Assembly (NCBI GenBank): GCA_015075305.1
Contig: JABTUS010000004.1
Span: forward strand, 62,001-126,000
Origin: Opitutaceae bacterium
GTDB lineage: Bacteria; Verrucomicrobiota; Verrucomicrobiia; Opitutales; Opitutaceae
Direction: 5' to 3'
Length of the DNA: 64,000 nucleotides
The stretch's first letter is position 1. Each line of letters begins with the position of its first letter. This document shows, piece after piece, positions 44,872 through 52,246 of the stretch. Below the pieces are notes generated by a model. It had not been told where the DNA came from. It did not search any database and saw only the letters and a program-made list of their open reading frames with translations. The position numbers and the translations under genes are program-made.

Positions 44872-45262
44872 CGGGGAAGCCGCCGGTTTTCCCCTGCTTG
44901 CACAAGCCGCCCGGCTCCACCGGCACCGCACCCTCAAGCCATCCGAGACGGTGACTCTGATCACCAGTCGTCCACTGGCCCAACTGCCTGCGGCCCACTG
45001 GCTCAAGGTCAATATCCAGCACTGGGGCATCGAGAACGGACTGCATGCACGCCTCGACGTCTCACGCCATGACGACACCTGCCGCCTGCGCACACGAAGG
45101 GCCGTGCGCATCCACGCCATCTTCAACCGCTGGGCAAACAGCCTGTTCATCCACTGGCGCCGAAAACCTCATCACACCACCACTGACTTCATCGCCGCCA
45201 TGGCTGAAAACCATGACCAACGCGCCGTCTCCGCCGTCACCTCCCGCCACTTCCCTTCGTGA
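44801..45262 (+). pseudogene. C-terminal part of the ISAs1-like transposase, +1 frame
   Basis: 153 codons counted from the first ATG in this frame. Conserved ISAs1 C-terminus: PAAHWLKVNIQHWGIENGLHARLDVSRHDD (third catalytic acid, the Glu of GIEN) and IHAIFNRWANSLFIHW. Homology starts just after the C10T7 run, so one base gained there explains the break; transcriptional or ribosomal slippage is the alternative. The TGA stop (45260-45262) overlaps a GTG (45259) that opens the frame of the receptor's C-terminal half. Confidence 0.85.
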
Positions 45263-45272
45263 ATACGCGCTG

Positions 45273-45281
45273 CCTGAGCGT
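45273..45281 (+). repeat. Target-site duplication, right copy (CCTGAGCGT)
   Basis: Identical to 43330-43338; restores the receptor frame NLSVDYRLT when joined. Confidence 0.9.
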
Positions 45282-47211
45282 CGACTATCGTCTCACTCCG
45301 GAACTGACGCTCTCGTGGAGGAGCACCTATTCGTTCTACGATGTGGAGTATGTGAATCAGTACACCTACCTCTACGCCCCGGTGGCGACCCAGGTGGCGG
45401 GCAGCTCGATCACGCATGTCGTGGTGAACCCGGTGAATGCGGCGACAGGTGCCGTGGTCACCGGCGGAAGCAGTCCTCGCTTCCGGACGGAGTACTCCCA
45501 CCGGTACGCCGGAACGCCGGCGATGCTGCTCGCCCCAAAGCTGGAATACAAGGGGAACACATTCGAAGTGGCATTCCGGCCGAGCTATGCCAGATCGGAA
45601 TTCAATTTCCGTGACAACAGCAAGGGCTTCTTCCAGCGGACGGACACCTGGATCACACGCATCGGATTCACGGCGGACCGCCCGTCTGAAAACTCTCCAA
45701 CATGGACTCTCAAGCAAACGGCCGGTCGTCCCTGGGGTGATCCCGCCAGTGTGAATCGCGATGACGACATCGGCAATAACATCCGCAACGCGGAATCGGA
45801 CGCATCCAACGAACAATACGTCGGCAACCTCGATTTCAAGAAGGTGCTGGGCGTCCGAGGCTTTCCGGTCACCCTTTTTGGAGGCCTGGGCTATCGCACC
45901 AACGAATGGAAATCCATTGAAGGGTCGTATCGGCAGTTCCAATACGTCGGATCGACCGGCAATCTGAACCAGATGGATCCGCAGGCACTCATTCCCGCGA
46001 CGACAAACTACAAGTTCGATCTCAATCTGGATGGCCGTGGCGGGAATGTCACCGCGCAGAACTTTAGGGCGGACAGCAACTACGGTGTCTATGACATCTA
46101 CAGGCAGCACCCGGAGTATTTCGTTCCCGACACCACCGGCAATCTGACGCGGAAATTCCAGAACAACAAAAAAATATCCGAGGACATCAGCTCGGCCTAC
46201 GTGGAGGGACAGACAAAGGTCGGAAAAGCCCGCTTTGATCTCGGGCTGCGTTATGAGAGAACGGAAACTGCGGCATTGGTCGCCAATGTTCGTCCGGACA
46301 AGGAGGTCACCGCCGCAAACTACGCGCTGAACACGGTGGAGGGCATCACGTACAAGTACCGCAACGGCGAGCAGAACACGCGGCGCGGAAAGTACGGCGA
46401 CTGGTTCCTCAGCGGCGGCATGAAGTATGACATCACGAAAAAGCTGACCGGCCAGATTGCCTTCTCCGACTCGATCCTGCGCCCTGACTACGGAAATCTC
46501 GGCGGCATCGCGACGGTGAATGACAGCACCCAGATTGTAAACGTGCCGAATCCGGAGTTGAAACCGGAGCATTCCACGAAGTACTACGCGGGAATCCAAT
46601 ACTTCCTGGAACCGTCCGGCATCATCGGGCTGTCCTATTACAAACTCAAGGTGAACGACATGCAGCAGGCGGGCATCACCATCAACCCCGCGGATGCGGG
46701 CTACGATCCCACCGACTATCCGGGGTACACCTTTGTCAGTGCAGTGAACGGCGTTGGAACGTTTGAGACCGAGGGCATCACCGCGGAGTACAGCCAGCAG
46801 CTCACGTTCCTCCCGGGTGCACTCAAGGGCCTGAGCCTCCATGGATCGGTGACCCGTGTCATTGCCGACGGCCTGCGCATCGGTGTGCCCAATCGTTCCG
46901 GCAACTGGGGGCTTCGCTACCGGTACGGCCGGTTCAATGCCCAGATCAACGGCACCTGGACGACGATGTATCGCATTGGTTCGCTGAGTGACACTCCCAC
47001 GACCAATAACACGGGAATCCGCTGGCTGGCTGCGCGGGAGATGTGGAACCTCAGCGCCGGGTTCAGGCTGACAAAGCACTTTGACCTCATGCTATCGGGC
47101 CGCAATATCTTCAATGAGCCGTCGATCCAGTACACCAACGTCCCGGGGCGCGTCTATCTCTATGACGTCTATGGATCGCTGTGGAGTGCGGGCATTCGCG
47201 GTTCCTTCTGA
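45282..47211 (+). pseudogene. TonB-dependent receptor, C-terminal barrel part
   Basis: 643 codons of beta-barrel (SVDYRLTPELTLSWRSTYSFYDVEY... to the end GSLWSAGIRGSF with terminal Phe, the usual outer-membrane insertion signal). The frame is open from GTG 45259 inside the IS end, so a cytosolic fragment lacking signal peptide and plug could be made, but it cannot act as a receptor. The barrel contains EKLTG-type strands (KKLTGQIAFSDSILRPDYGNL and NPELKPEHSTKYYAG) typical of Opitutaceae carbohydrate receptors. The downstream lipoprotein follows after 5 bp. Confidence 0.9.
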
Positions 47212-47216
47212 TCGCA

Positions 47217-48386
47217 ATGAAAAGACTGTCCTTGATTCTCCCGCTTGCCGCGGTGCTGGCCGGTTGTGTGGCCAGCGCACCGGCACCGGGTCCGGCGGCG
47301 GTGCGGACGATGCCCCTCCGCCAGAATGGCGGCACCTGGCCCACCAGCCACGTGCAGGGCATCGCGGTAGACGTGAAGGGTGGCTACATCTACTATTCGT
47401 TCACCACTCTGCTGGCCAAGTATGACTTCAGCGGCAGGCTCGTGGGAACGCTTGTCGGCTGGACCGGCCATCTCGGTGACCTCGATTTCAATGCGCAGAA
47501 TGGCCGCGTGTATGGATCGCTTGAATACAAGAAGAGCCGGTCCTTCTACATTGCGGTCATCGATGTGAGCCGCCTCAACCGGATCGGTCTCGATGCCACC
47601 GAGTCCGACATCTTCCGGATTGTCTACCTTCCCGAGGTTGCCGGCGACTTCACGGCCGACATGAACGGGGACGGTGTTTTTGACGGGGACGTGGCGAAGA
47701 CTCCGGATCATCGCTACGGCTGTTCGGGTATTGATGGCGTCGCCTTCGGTCCGCAGTTCGGGCGGACCGACGGCCCGTCGTTCCTCACGGTCGCCTATGG
47801 CATCTATGCCAATGCGGACAGAAGCGACAATGACCACCAGGTTCTGCTGCAATATGACATCAGTGAATGGAGTCGTTATGAGCGTCCGGTGAGGGAGGCC
47901 GGTGCGACTCAAAGCGGTCCAAGTGACGTGCAGGGAAAATACTTCGTGCGCACCGGCAACACGAGCTGGGGCGTGCAGAACCTCGCCTACGATGAAAGTC
48001 AGCAACGCTGGTTCATGGGCGTCTACAAGGGCATCAAGCCATCCTTTCCCAATTACCTCCTCTTTGCCGTCGAAGCGCGCACGCAACCCATGCGCGGAAA
48101 CCTGATCGGTGTTCGGAATCCGGGTGGACTGGGGGAGGAGCAGGGGCTCCTGCTGGCCCTGGCGGACGACGGTTTGAAGGATCCTGCAACTGGAATTCGA
48201 GGTTGGAACCAGAAGGCGAATGTCGGGCTCCAGCCGGTCGGCCACGGACTCACCTACCTTTGTGAAAACTCAGGTGCCAAGAATAGCCAGACGGCGGATA
48301 TCACACTGTATCGCTGGGCAGGACGGGCTGAAGCTCCGTATGTGCCGGCGAAACCTGCTGATCTGGCGCGAATCCAAACGCAATAG
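47217..48386 (+). CDS. Lipoprotein encoded with the TonB receptor, probable beta-propeller
   Basis: A 389-aa lipoprotein with lipobox LAG-Cys17. The mature part has repeated short strands (GIAVDVKGGYIYYSF, GDLDFNAQNGRVYGSLEY) suggesting a propeller-like fold. A calcium-loop-like segment DMNGDGVFDGD lies near residue 150, followed by YGCSGIDGVAFGP. No catalytic motif is recognised. It starts 5 bp after the receptor stop and is likely part of its operon, perhaps binding the receptor's ligand at the surface. The IS insertion upstream may reduce its expression. Confidence 0.6.
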   Translation: MKRLSLILPLAAVLAGCVASAPAPGPAAVRTMPLRQNGGTWPTSHVQGIAVDVKGGYIYYSFTTLLAKYDFSGRLVGTLVGWTGHLGDLDFNAQNGRVYGSLEYKKSRSFYIAVIDVSRLNRIGLDATESDIFRIVYLPEVAGDFTADMNGDGVFDGDVAKTPDHRYGCSGIDGVAFGPQFGRTDGPSFLTVAYGIYANADRSDNDHQVLLQYDISEWSRYERPVREAGATQSGPSDVQGKYFVRTGNTSWGVQNLAYDESQQRWFMGVYKGIKPSFPNYLLFAVEARTQPMRGNLIGVRNPGGLGEEQGLLLALADDGLKDPATGIRGWNQKANVGLQPVGHGLTYLCENSGAKNSQTADITLYRWAGRAEAPYVPAKPADLARIQTQ

Positions 48387-48414
48387 GCGGAGAATCGATT
48401 GACGTGGGTCGGGG

Positions 48415-48489
48415 TGGTGCGAGCGGCGGGAATCGAACCCACATCAACGGCTTCGGAGACCGCTACACTATCCATTGTGCTACGCCCGC
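48415..48489 (-). tRNA. tRNA-Arg (anticodon CCG)
   Basis: Minus-strand cloverleaf: acceptor GCGGGCG/CGCTCGC, anticodon loop CTCCGAA (anticodon CCG, codon CGG), T-arm TTCGATT, encoded CCA (48415-48417). The anticodon stem is GCGGT/GCCGT with two G-U pairs. Confidence 0.93.
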
Positions 48490-48517
48490 AGAATTGCGGC
48501 TAAGGAAACGGGCTCAA

Positions 48518-48548
48518 TCCATCACGTCAAGCATGCTGACGTGATGGA
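48518..48548. repeat. Perfect 12-bp inverted repeat
   Basis: TCCATCACGTCA (48518-48529) and TGACGTGATGGA (48537-48548) around a 7-nt loop (AGCATGC). It lies between tRNA-Arg and a separate terminator. No T-run follows on either strand, so it is not a classical terminator; it could be an RNA-processing hairpin or an operator near the tRNA promoter. Confidence 0.7.
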
Positions 48549-48613
48549 CTTGAATGAGGCGGTTCCCGCCTGCGCGATTGCGGCTGCGAAGCAGCGGAGA
48601 GAAGTGGATGAGC

Positions 48614-48643
48614 GCAAAAAAGGCAGGTCTGGATTGACCTGCC
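48614..48643 (-). terminator. Rho-independent terminator of the small basic protein gene
   Basis: On the minus strand, GGCAGGTC and GACCTGCC form an 8-bp stem with a 6-nt loop (48622-48643), followed by TTTTTT (48616-48621). It is 25 bp past the stop of the 51-aa gene. Confidence 0.88.
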
Positions 48644-48668
48644 GAAAGAGGGTTGAATGTGCGATCGA

Positions 48669-48824
48669 TCAGACGTCGGGCTTCGTCTTCTTGAGCCCGA
48701 GAATCCGGTCTCCGGCCTTCCACAGGCCGCGCTTTTTCAGAAGATCCACACGCTCGAAGCGCTTGAGGACATTGCGTTTCACAATGATGCCGGATGCTCC
48801 CTGGAGACTCTTGTGTTGTGACAT
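48669..48824 (-). CDS. Small basic protein of the Verrucomicrobia/Chlamydiae type
   Basis: 51 aa, very basic, starting MSQHKSLQGASG and containing KRNVLKRFERVDLLKKRGLW and a GLKKTKPDV tail. It resembles the short 'small basic protein' family restricted to Verrucomicrobia and Chlamydiae (TIGR04137, from memory), which is thought to be ribosome- or rRNA-linked by its size, charge and constancy. It has its own strong terminator. It is a useful phylum marker. Start ATG at 48824. Confidence 0.82.
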   Translation of the reverse strand: MSQHKSLQGASGIIVKRNVLKRFERVDLLKKRGLWKAGDRILGLKKTKPDV

Positions 48825-48862
48825 GACGAAAGATGATTGACGGTCTGTTTCGAGTTAAAGGG

Positions 48863-49189
48863 TCAAGACTGTGCAGCGGATCTGGCCCATGACAAGTACT
48901 TTTCACTGACTGATGTCGCGTCGACGACCACCCACTCAGGGGTGTCGTACGGATGCAGGGAAAGCAGCAATGTCTCCAGATGCGACTCTTTCCCGGCCAG
49001 GAACTTGACGGTCAGTCTGTATTCCGAAGCGGCTTCGATTTCCTCCTTCCACCGATAGATGGATTGAATCGGTCCATCGATCTGGCAGCAGACGGCCAGA
49101 CTTCGATGGACAAGTTCCCGGGAAAGCCGCTCTGCGTCAGCGGCTGACGCGAGTGTTGTCCAACCAATCTTGAGCGCTGCGCCAGGCAT
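48863..49189 (-). CDS. cutA: CutA-family divalent cation tolerance protein
   Basis: A 108-aa small cytoplasmic trimer-forming protein. Family blocks seen: AERLSRELVHRSLAVCCQID, SIYRWKEEIEAASEYRLTVKF and LHPYDTPEWVVVDA. The CutA family binds divalent metals in vitro, but its physiological role is unclear despite the name. The ATG at 49189 fits the usual length; a TTG at 49204 is an alternative. It lies 17 bp after rimO on the same strand, so the two are probably co-transcribed. Confidence 0.92.
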   Translation of the reverse strand: MPGAALKIGWTTLASAADAERLSRELVHRSLAVCCQIDGPIQSIYRWKEEIEAASEYRLTVKFLAGKESHLETLLLSLHPYDTPEWVVVDATSVSEKYLSWARSAAQS

Positions 49190-49206
49190 CGAAACGTGGC
49201 ACAAGG

Positions 49207-50622
49207 CTACTGGGCCTGCCTTGCCACCTTGTAGGCCGCGGGCTGTTCTCCGGTTGGAAGCGCCAGGAGATCATAGTCGCGGTAGGCATTGATCGTCACG
49301 CTGGCAAAATCACCAACGGTCAGTTCGCGCGGCACGTAGACGCGCCCGTCGATATCCGGGGCGTCGGCCTCTCCCCGGGCGATGCCGGGCTCCTCGACGA
49401 GGACCTTCAGGGTGCGTCCGAGCTGGCTGGCGCTCACCTGCGCGGCGATATCCTTCTGCAGACCCATCACCCGGTGCCAGCGCGCCTCTTTCACCTTGGG
49501 AGGAATCTGCTGCTCCATCTTTGCCGCGCGCGTTCCCTCCTCCTGGGAATAGCGAAACACGCCAAGACGTTCAAAGCGTGCTTCGCGAATGAACTCGCAC
49601 AGTTCATCCACGTCCGCCTCGGTCTCCCCCGGGAAACCCACGATGAATGTCGTGCGGATCGCGATGCCGGGGATCCCGGTGCGAATGCGCCTGATGAGGT
49701 CGCGAATATAGTCGCCGCTCGTCTCGCGCTGCATGGCTGTCAGCATGGGCGCGCTGATGTGCTGGAGCGGTATGTCGATGTAACGCGCCACCTTGGGGCA
49801 CTCGGCGATCGTCTGGATGAGTTCGTCACTCCAGTGCGCGGGATGTGTATAGAGCAGGCGTATCCAGAAATCCCCTTCAATTGCATTCAACTGTCGCAGC
49901 AGGGTCGTCAGCGCGGTTCCCCTGGAGGAATCGACGGGCGTGCGCGGGTTGGGGCGCTGTTCCCAGGTGTCCATCCCAAAGAAGGTTGTATCCTGAGAAA
50001 TGAGGTCGAGTTCGCGCACCCCCTCGGCGACAAGCCCCCTGGCCTCGGCAACGACGCTTTCCACGGTCCGGCTTCTGTGTCGCCCACGAATCTGTGGAAT
50101 GATGCAGAAAGTGCAGGGGTGATTGCAGCCCTCCGCGATCTTGATGTACGCGAAATGCTTCGGAGTCAGCCGGAAGCGCGGCGTGTCGTAGTCGGGGATG
50201 TAGGTTGAATGGCGCGTGACAAAATTCTCGGGAGCCGGACTTGCCGCGCGCTCCTTCGCATAGATCGACTCGATGATGGGTGCGACTCTGGTAACCTGAT
50301 CGAGTCCGATGAAAGCGTCGACCTCATGGGAGAGCTCCTGGGAAAGCTCCTTGGAAAAGCGCTGGGACATGCAGCCGGCAACGATCAGCTTCTGTTCCTT
50401 GCGGCGCTTGCGAAGGCCGCGATTCTGGTGAACCTCGAGGATGTGGCCGATCGACTCCTCCTTGGAGGAATCGATGAAGGAACAGGTGTTGACGATGACG
50501 ACGTCCGCCTTCTCCGCCTCCGGAATAACGGTCATGCCAGCCTTGTGCAGGTGGCCGACCATGATCTCGCTGTCGACGAGGTTCTTGGCGCAACCCAGTG
50601 AAATCAGACTGACCTTGATCAT
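49207..50622 (-). CDS. rimO: Ribosomal protein S12 methylthiotransferase
   Basis: A 471-aa radical-SAM enzyme that adds a methylthio group to Asp of ribosomal protein uS12. The N-terminal MTTase domain (VSLISLGCAKNLVDSEIM) carries three cluster cysteines (LGCAKN, NTCSFI, AGCMSQ). The radical-SAM motif CNHPCTFC is followed by IPQIRGRHRSR. A C-terminal TRAM domain runs to the end. The NLVDSE sequence distinguishes RimO from MiaB. About 27 residues longer than E. coli RimO. cutA follows. Confidence 0.93.
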   Translation of the reverse strand: MIKVSLISLGCAKNLVDSEIMVGHLHKAGMTVIPEAEKADVVIVNTCSFIDSSKEESIGHILEVHQNRGLRKRRKEQKLIVAGCMSQRFSKELSQELSHEVDAFIGLDQVTRVAPIIESIYAKERAASPAPENFVTRHSTYIPDYDTPRFRLTPKHFAYIKIAEGCNHPCTFCIIPQIRGRHRSRTVESVVAEARGLVAEGVRELDLISQDTTFFGMDTWEQRPNPRTPVDSSRGTALTTLLRQLNAIEGDFWIRLLYTHPAHWSDELIQTIAECPKVARYIDIPLQHISAPMLTAMQRETSGDYIRDLIRRIRTGIPGIAIRTTFIVGFPGETEADVDELCEFIREARFERLGVFRYSQEEGTRAAKMEQQIPPKVKEARWHRVMGLQKDIAAQVSASQLGRTLKVLVEEPGIARGEADAPDIDGRVYVPRELTVGDFASVTINAYRDYDLLALPTGEQPAAYKVARQAQ

Positions 50623-50702
50623 GAATGCGTAGCCGAAGGATGCAGATTTCTTGTGCCGAGGCAGGCGGAATCGCCCGTGAATCGGACCTCTGCCTCAAGT
50701 GA

Positions 50703-50730
50703 CAAAAAAACCGCGGCTGGAGGGCCGCGG
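50703..50730 (-). terminator. Strong rho-independent terminator
   Basis: On the minus strand, CCGCGGC and GCCGCGG form a 7-bp GC stem with loop CCTCCA (50711-50730), followed by TTTTTTT. It begins 8 bp past the stop of the 33-aa gene and separates it from rimO. Confidence 0.92.
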
Positions 50731-50738
50731 TAAGTGGG

Positions 50739-50840
50739 CTACTTCTTGGCCTTGGCGTTTTTCTTTGCAGCCTCTTTTCTGCGTTTGATGCGTGCTAGAC
50801 GGCGTTTTCTCTTGATGACCTTGTTGGATTGGCGACCCAT
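50739..50840 (-). CDS. 33-aa Lys/Arg-rich protein, possibly ribosome-associated
   Basis: An ATG at 50840 opens 33 codons beginning MGRQSNKVIKRKRRL and ending NAKAKK; more than half of the residues are Lys or Arg. It is followed directly by a strong terminator, which supports it as an independently expressed small gene. Size and charge resemble accessory ribosomal proteins, but I do not recognise a named family. It is not part of the T2SS operon, which ends 222 bp upstream. Confidence 0.7.
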   Translation of the reverse strand: MGRQSNKVIKRKRRLARIKRRKEAAKKNAKAKK

Positions 50841-51062
50841 GGATGGAAAGGATAAGCGTTTACGTTTCCCTCGTTTCGGCTGTCGAGTCAAGCCCGTGAA
50901 TATGTATCGTCCGGCTGTGAGATCGGTGCCATTTCAATCCGGACCGGTTTGAAATTCGGGTCACAATCCAATCCGAATGGCGCTTGGACAAGCCACGAGG
51001 GAGATTGTGAGATGGGTTACACTTTGTCCGGGACATGGGGGTGCGGATGCCCTGGCGCGTTC

Positions 51063-52220
51063 CTACTGGGGTGACTTGTTGGAAGTCGGGGGAGCCTGGT
51101 CGAGATACATGTCCACCTCGCCCGGCTTGAAAGCCTTCGATTCCAACTGAAGCTTGCTGCGCTCGGAATGCGTCAGTTTCGAGAGATCCTCGGGCTGTTG
51201 AACGACGTGCGGAGTTAGAAAGATCAGGAGTTCGGTCTTCGAGTTTTGAGTGACCGTCCGCTTGAACAACTGCCCAAGCAGCGGTATGTCGCCGAGGAGG
51301 GGGATCTTGTTGTCCTGATTGATGCTCTGGTTGGAAATGAGACCGCCAATCACAACCGTGCGATCGCTGGGCGTCACCACGACGGTGTCCGCGGATCGTT
51401 TGTCGATCACCGGGGTGCTGACGGTTTCCGAGATCGCAACGGTCTTTTCGCTCAAGGCGGAGATCTCCGGAGTGACGATCATCTCAACGAGGCCCGCCGA
51501 GGTGATGAAGGGAGTCACCCGCAGGATGATGCCGATGTCCTGGTATTGCACGGTGTTCGTCGTCTGACCGGTGTCGCTGATCCTCGAGTTGGTGATGAAG
51601 GGAACCTCCTGGCCGACCATGATCGTGGCCTGCTGGCTGCTGCGCGCCAGGATGGAGGGGCGGGAAAGGATCTCGGTTTTTCCCACGGTCGACAGGGCGT
51701 GGATTGTGGCATCCACGTCTGCGTTCAGGATATTGAAAAATCCGCCGGTCGTGGGTGAGCCGAATTTCGTCGCGGCCGTCGAGACAATGTCGTTGCCCAG
51801 ATAGGTGCCCCGCTGGCTGAACTCCGCTCCCAGATCGAGGTCCTTGTTGTGCGTCACCTGCATGAATACGACATTGATCAGGACCTGCGGTTTCGGTCGG
51901 TCCAGACTCTCGATGATCTCCTTGATGTTCTTGTTGGTTTCGTCGTCGGCGACGACGATCAGGCGCCTTGTGATCGGATCGCTGCTGATCATGGCGTCGC
52001 CAAGCATGGTCGAATTCTGGTACTGTCTGTCACCTGCGGTGCGACCGCTGCGGGATGCGGCGGGACGCTGACTGGTGTTGGTCGTGCTGGAGCTGCGGTT
52101 TCCGGTCGTGCGGCTCGGCGTTCCCGGACGCGTGGTCTGGGCGGCGGCGGGCAGCCATGCGGAAAGCAGCGACAGCATCGCAAGGAGTCGGATTGAAGAA
52201 GATCGGAGGAGAGTCCTCAT
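51063..52220 (-). CDS. gspD: Type II secretion secretin GspD, C-terminal half (exported separately)
   Basis: A 385-aa protein with its own signal peptide (LLAMLSLLSAWLPAAAQ) and a Ser/Arg/Thr-rich linker (about 29-70). It then has the second half of an N3 domain (DPITRRLIVVADDETNKNIKEIIESLD) and a full secretin barrel domain (about 110-360: VLINVVFMQV, VGQEVPFITNSR, YQDIGIILRVTPFI, VVIGGLISN, IPLLGDIPLLGQLF). It forms the outer-membrane channel. The N0-N2 domains and first half of N3 are encoded by the gene 26 bp upstream. The C-terminal S-domain is short, so a pilotin may not be used. Confidence 0.88.
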   Translation of the reverse strand: MRTLLRSSSIRLLAMLSLLSAWLPAAAQTTRPGTPSRTTGNRSSSTTNTSQRPAASRSGRTAGDRQYQNSTMLGDAMISSDPITRRLIVVADDETNKNIKEIIESLDRPKPQVLINVVFMQVTHNKDLDLGAEFSQRGTYLGNDIVSTAATKFGSPTTGGFFNILNADVDATIHALSTVGKTEILSRPSILARSSQQATIMVGQEVPFITNSRISDTGQTTNTVQYQDIGIILRVTPFITSAGLVEMIVTPEISALSEKTVAISETVSTPVIDKRSADTVVVTPSDRTVVIGGLISNQSINQDNKIPLLGDIPLLGQLFKRTVTQNSKTELLIFLTPHVVQQPEDLSKLTHSERSKLQLESKAFKPGEVDMYLDQAPPTSNKSPQ

Positions 52221-52246
52221 GGCATGAAAGGGATTGGGTGATTCCG

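Larger units (their letters stand above)
43339..45272 (+). mobile_element. ISAs1-family-like insertion sequence, 1,934 bp
   Basis: The ends are imperfect inverted repeats: left CAGCGCGCATTC; right, read inward, CAGCGCGTATTC (11 of 12 match). A 9-bp target duplication flanks it. It encodes one transposase broken by a frameshift. It is longer than typical ISAs1 members (about 1.2-1.5 kb) because the transposase has an extra N-terminal DUF4338 domain. The intact duplication and near-matched ends suggest recent insertion. It disrupts a TonB receptor gene. Confidence 0.9.

Noticed and set aside
43420-45150. Long open frame antisense to the IS transposase
   Set aside because: The sense frame has recognisable transposase motifs; the antisense translation has no coherent domain.
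45172-47079. Long open frame antisense to the TonB receptor barrel
   Set aside because: The sense strand encodes a clear TonB barrel ending in Phe; the antisense frame is rich in His/Arg/Val with no domain, a typical high-GC shadow.
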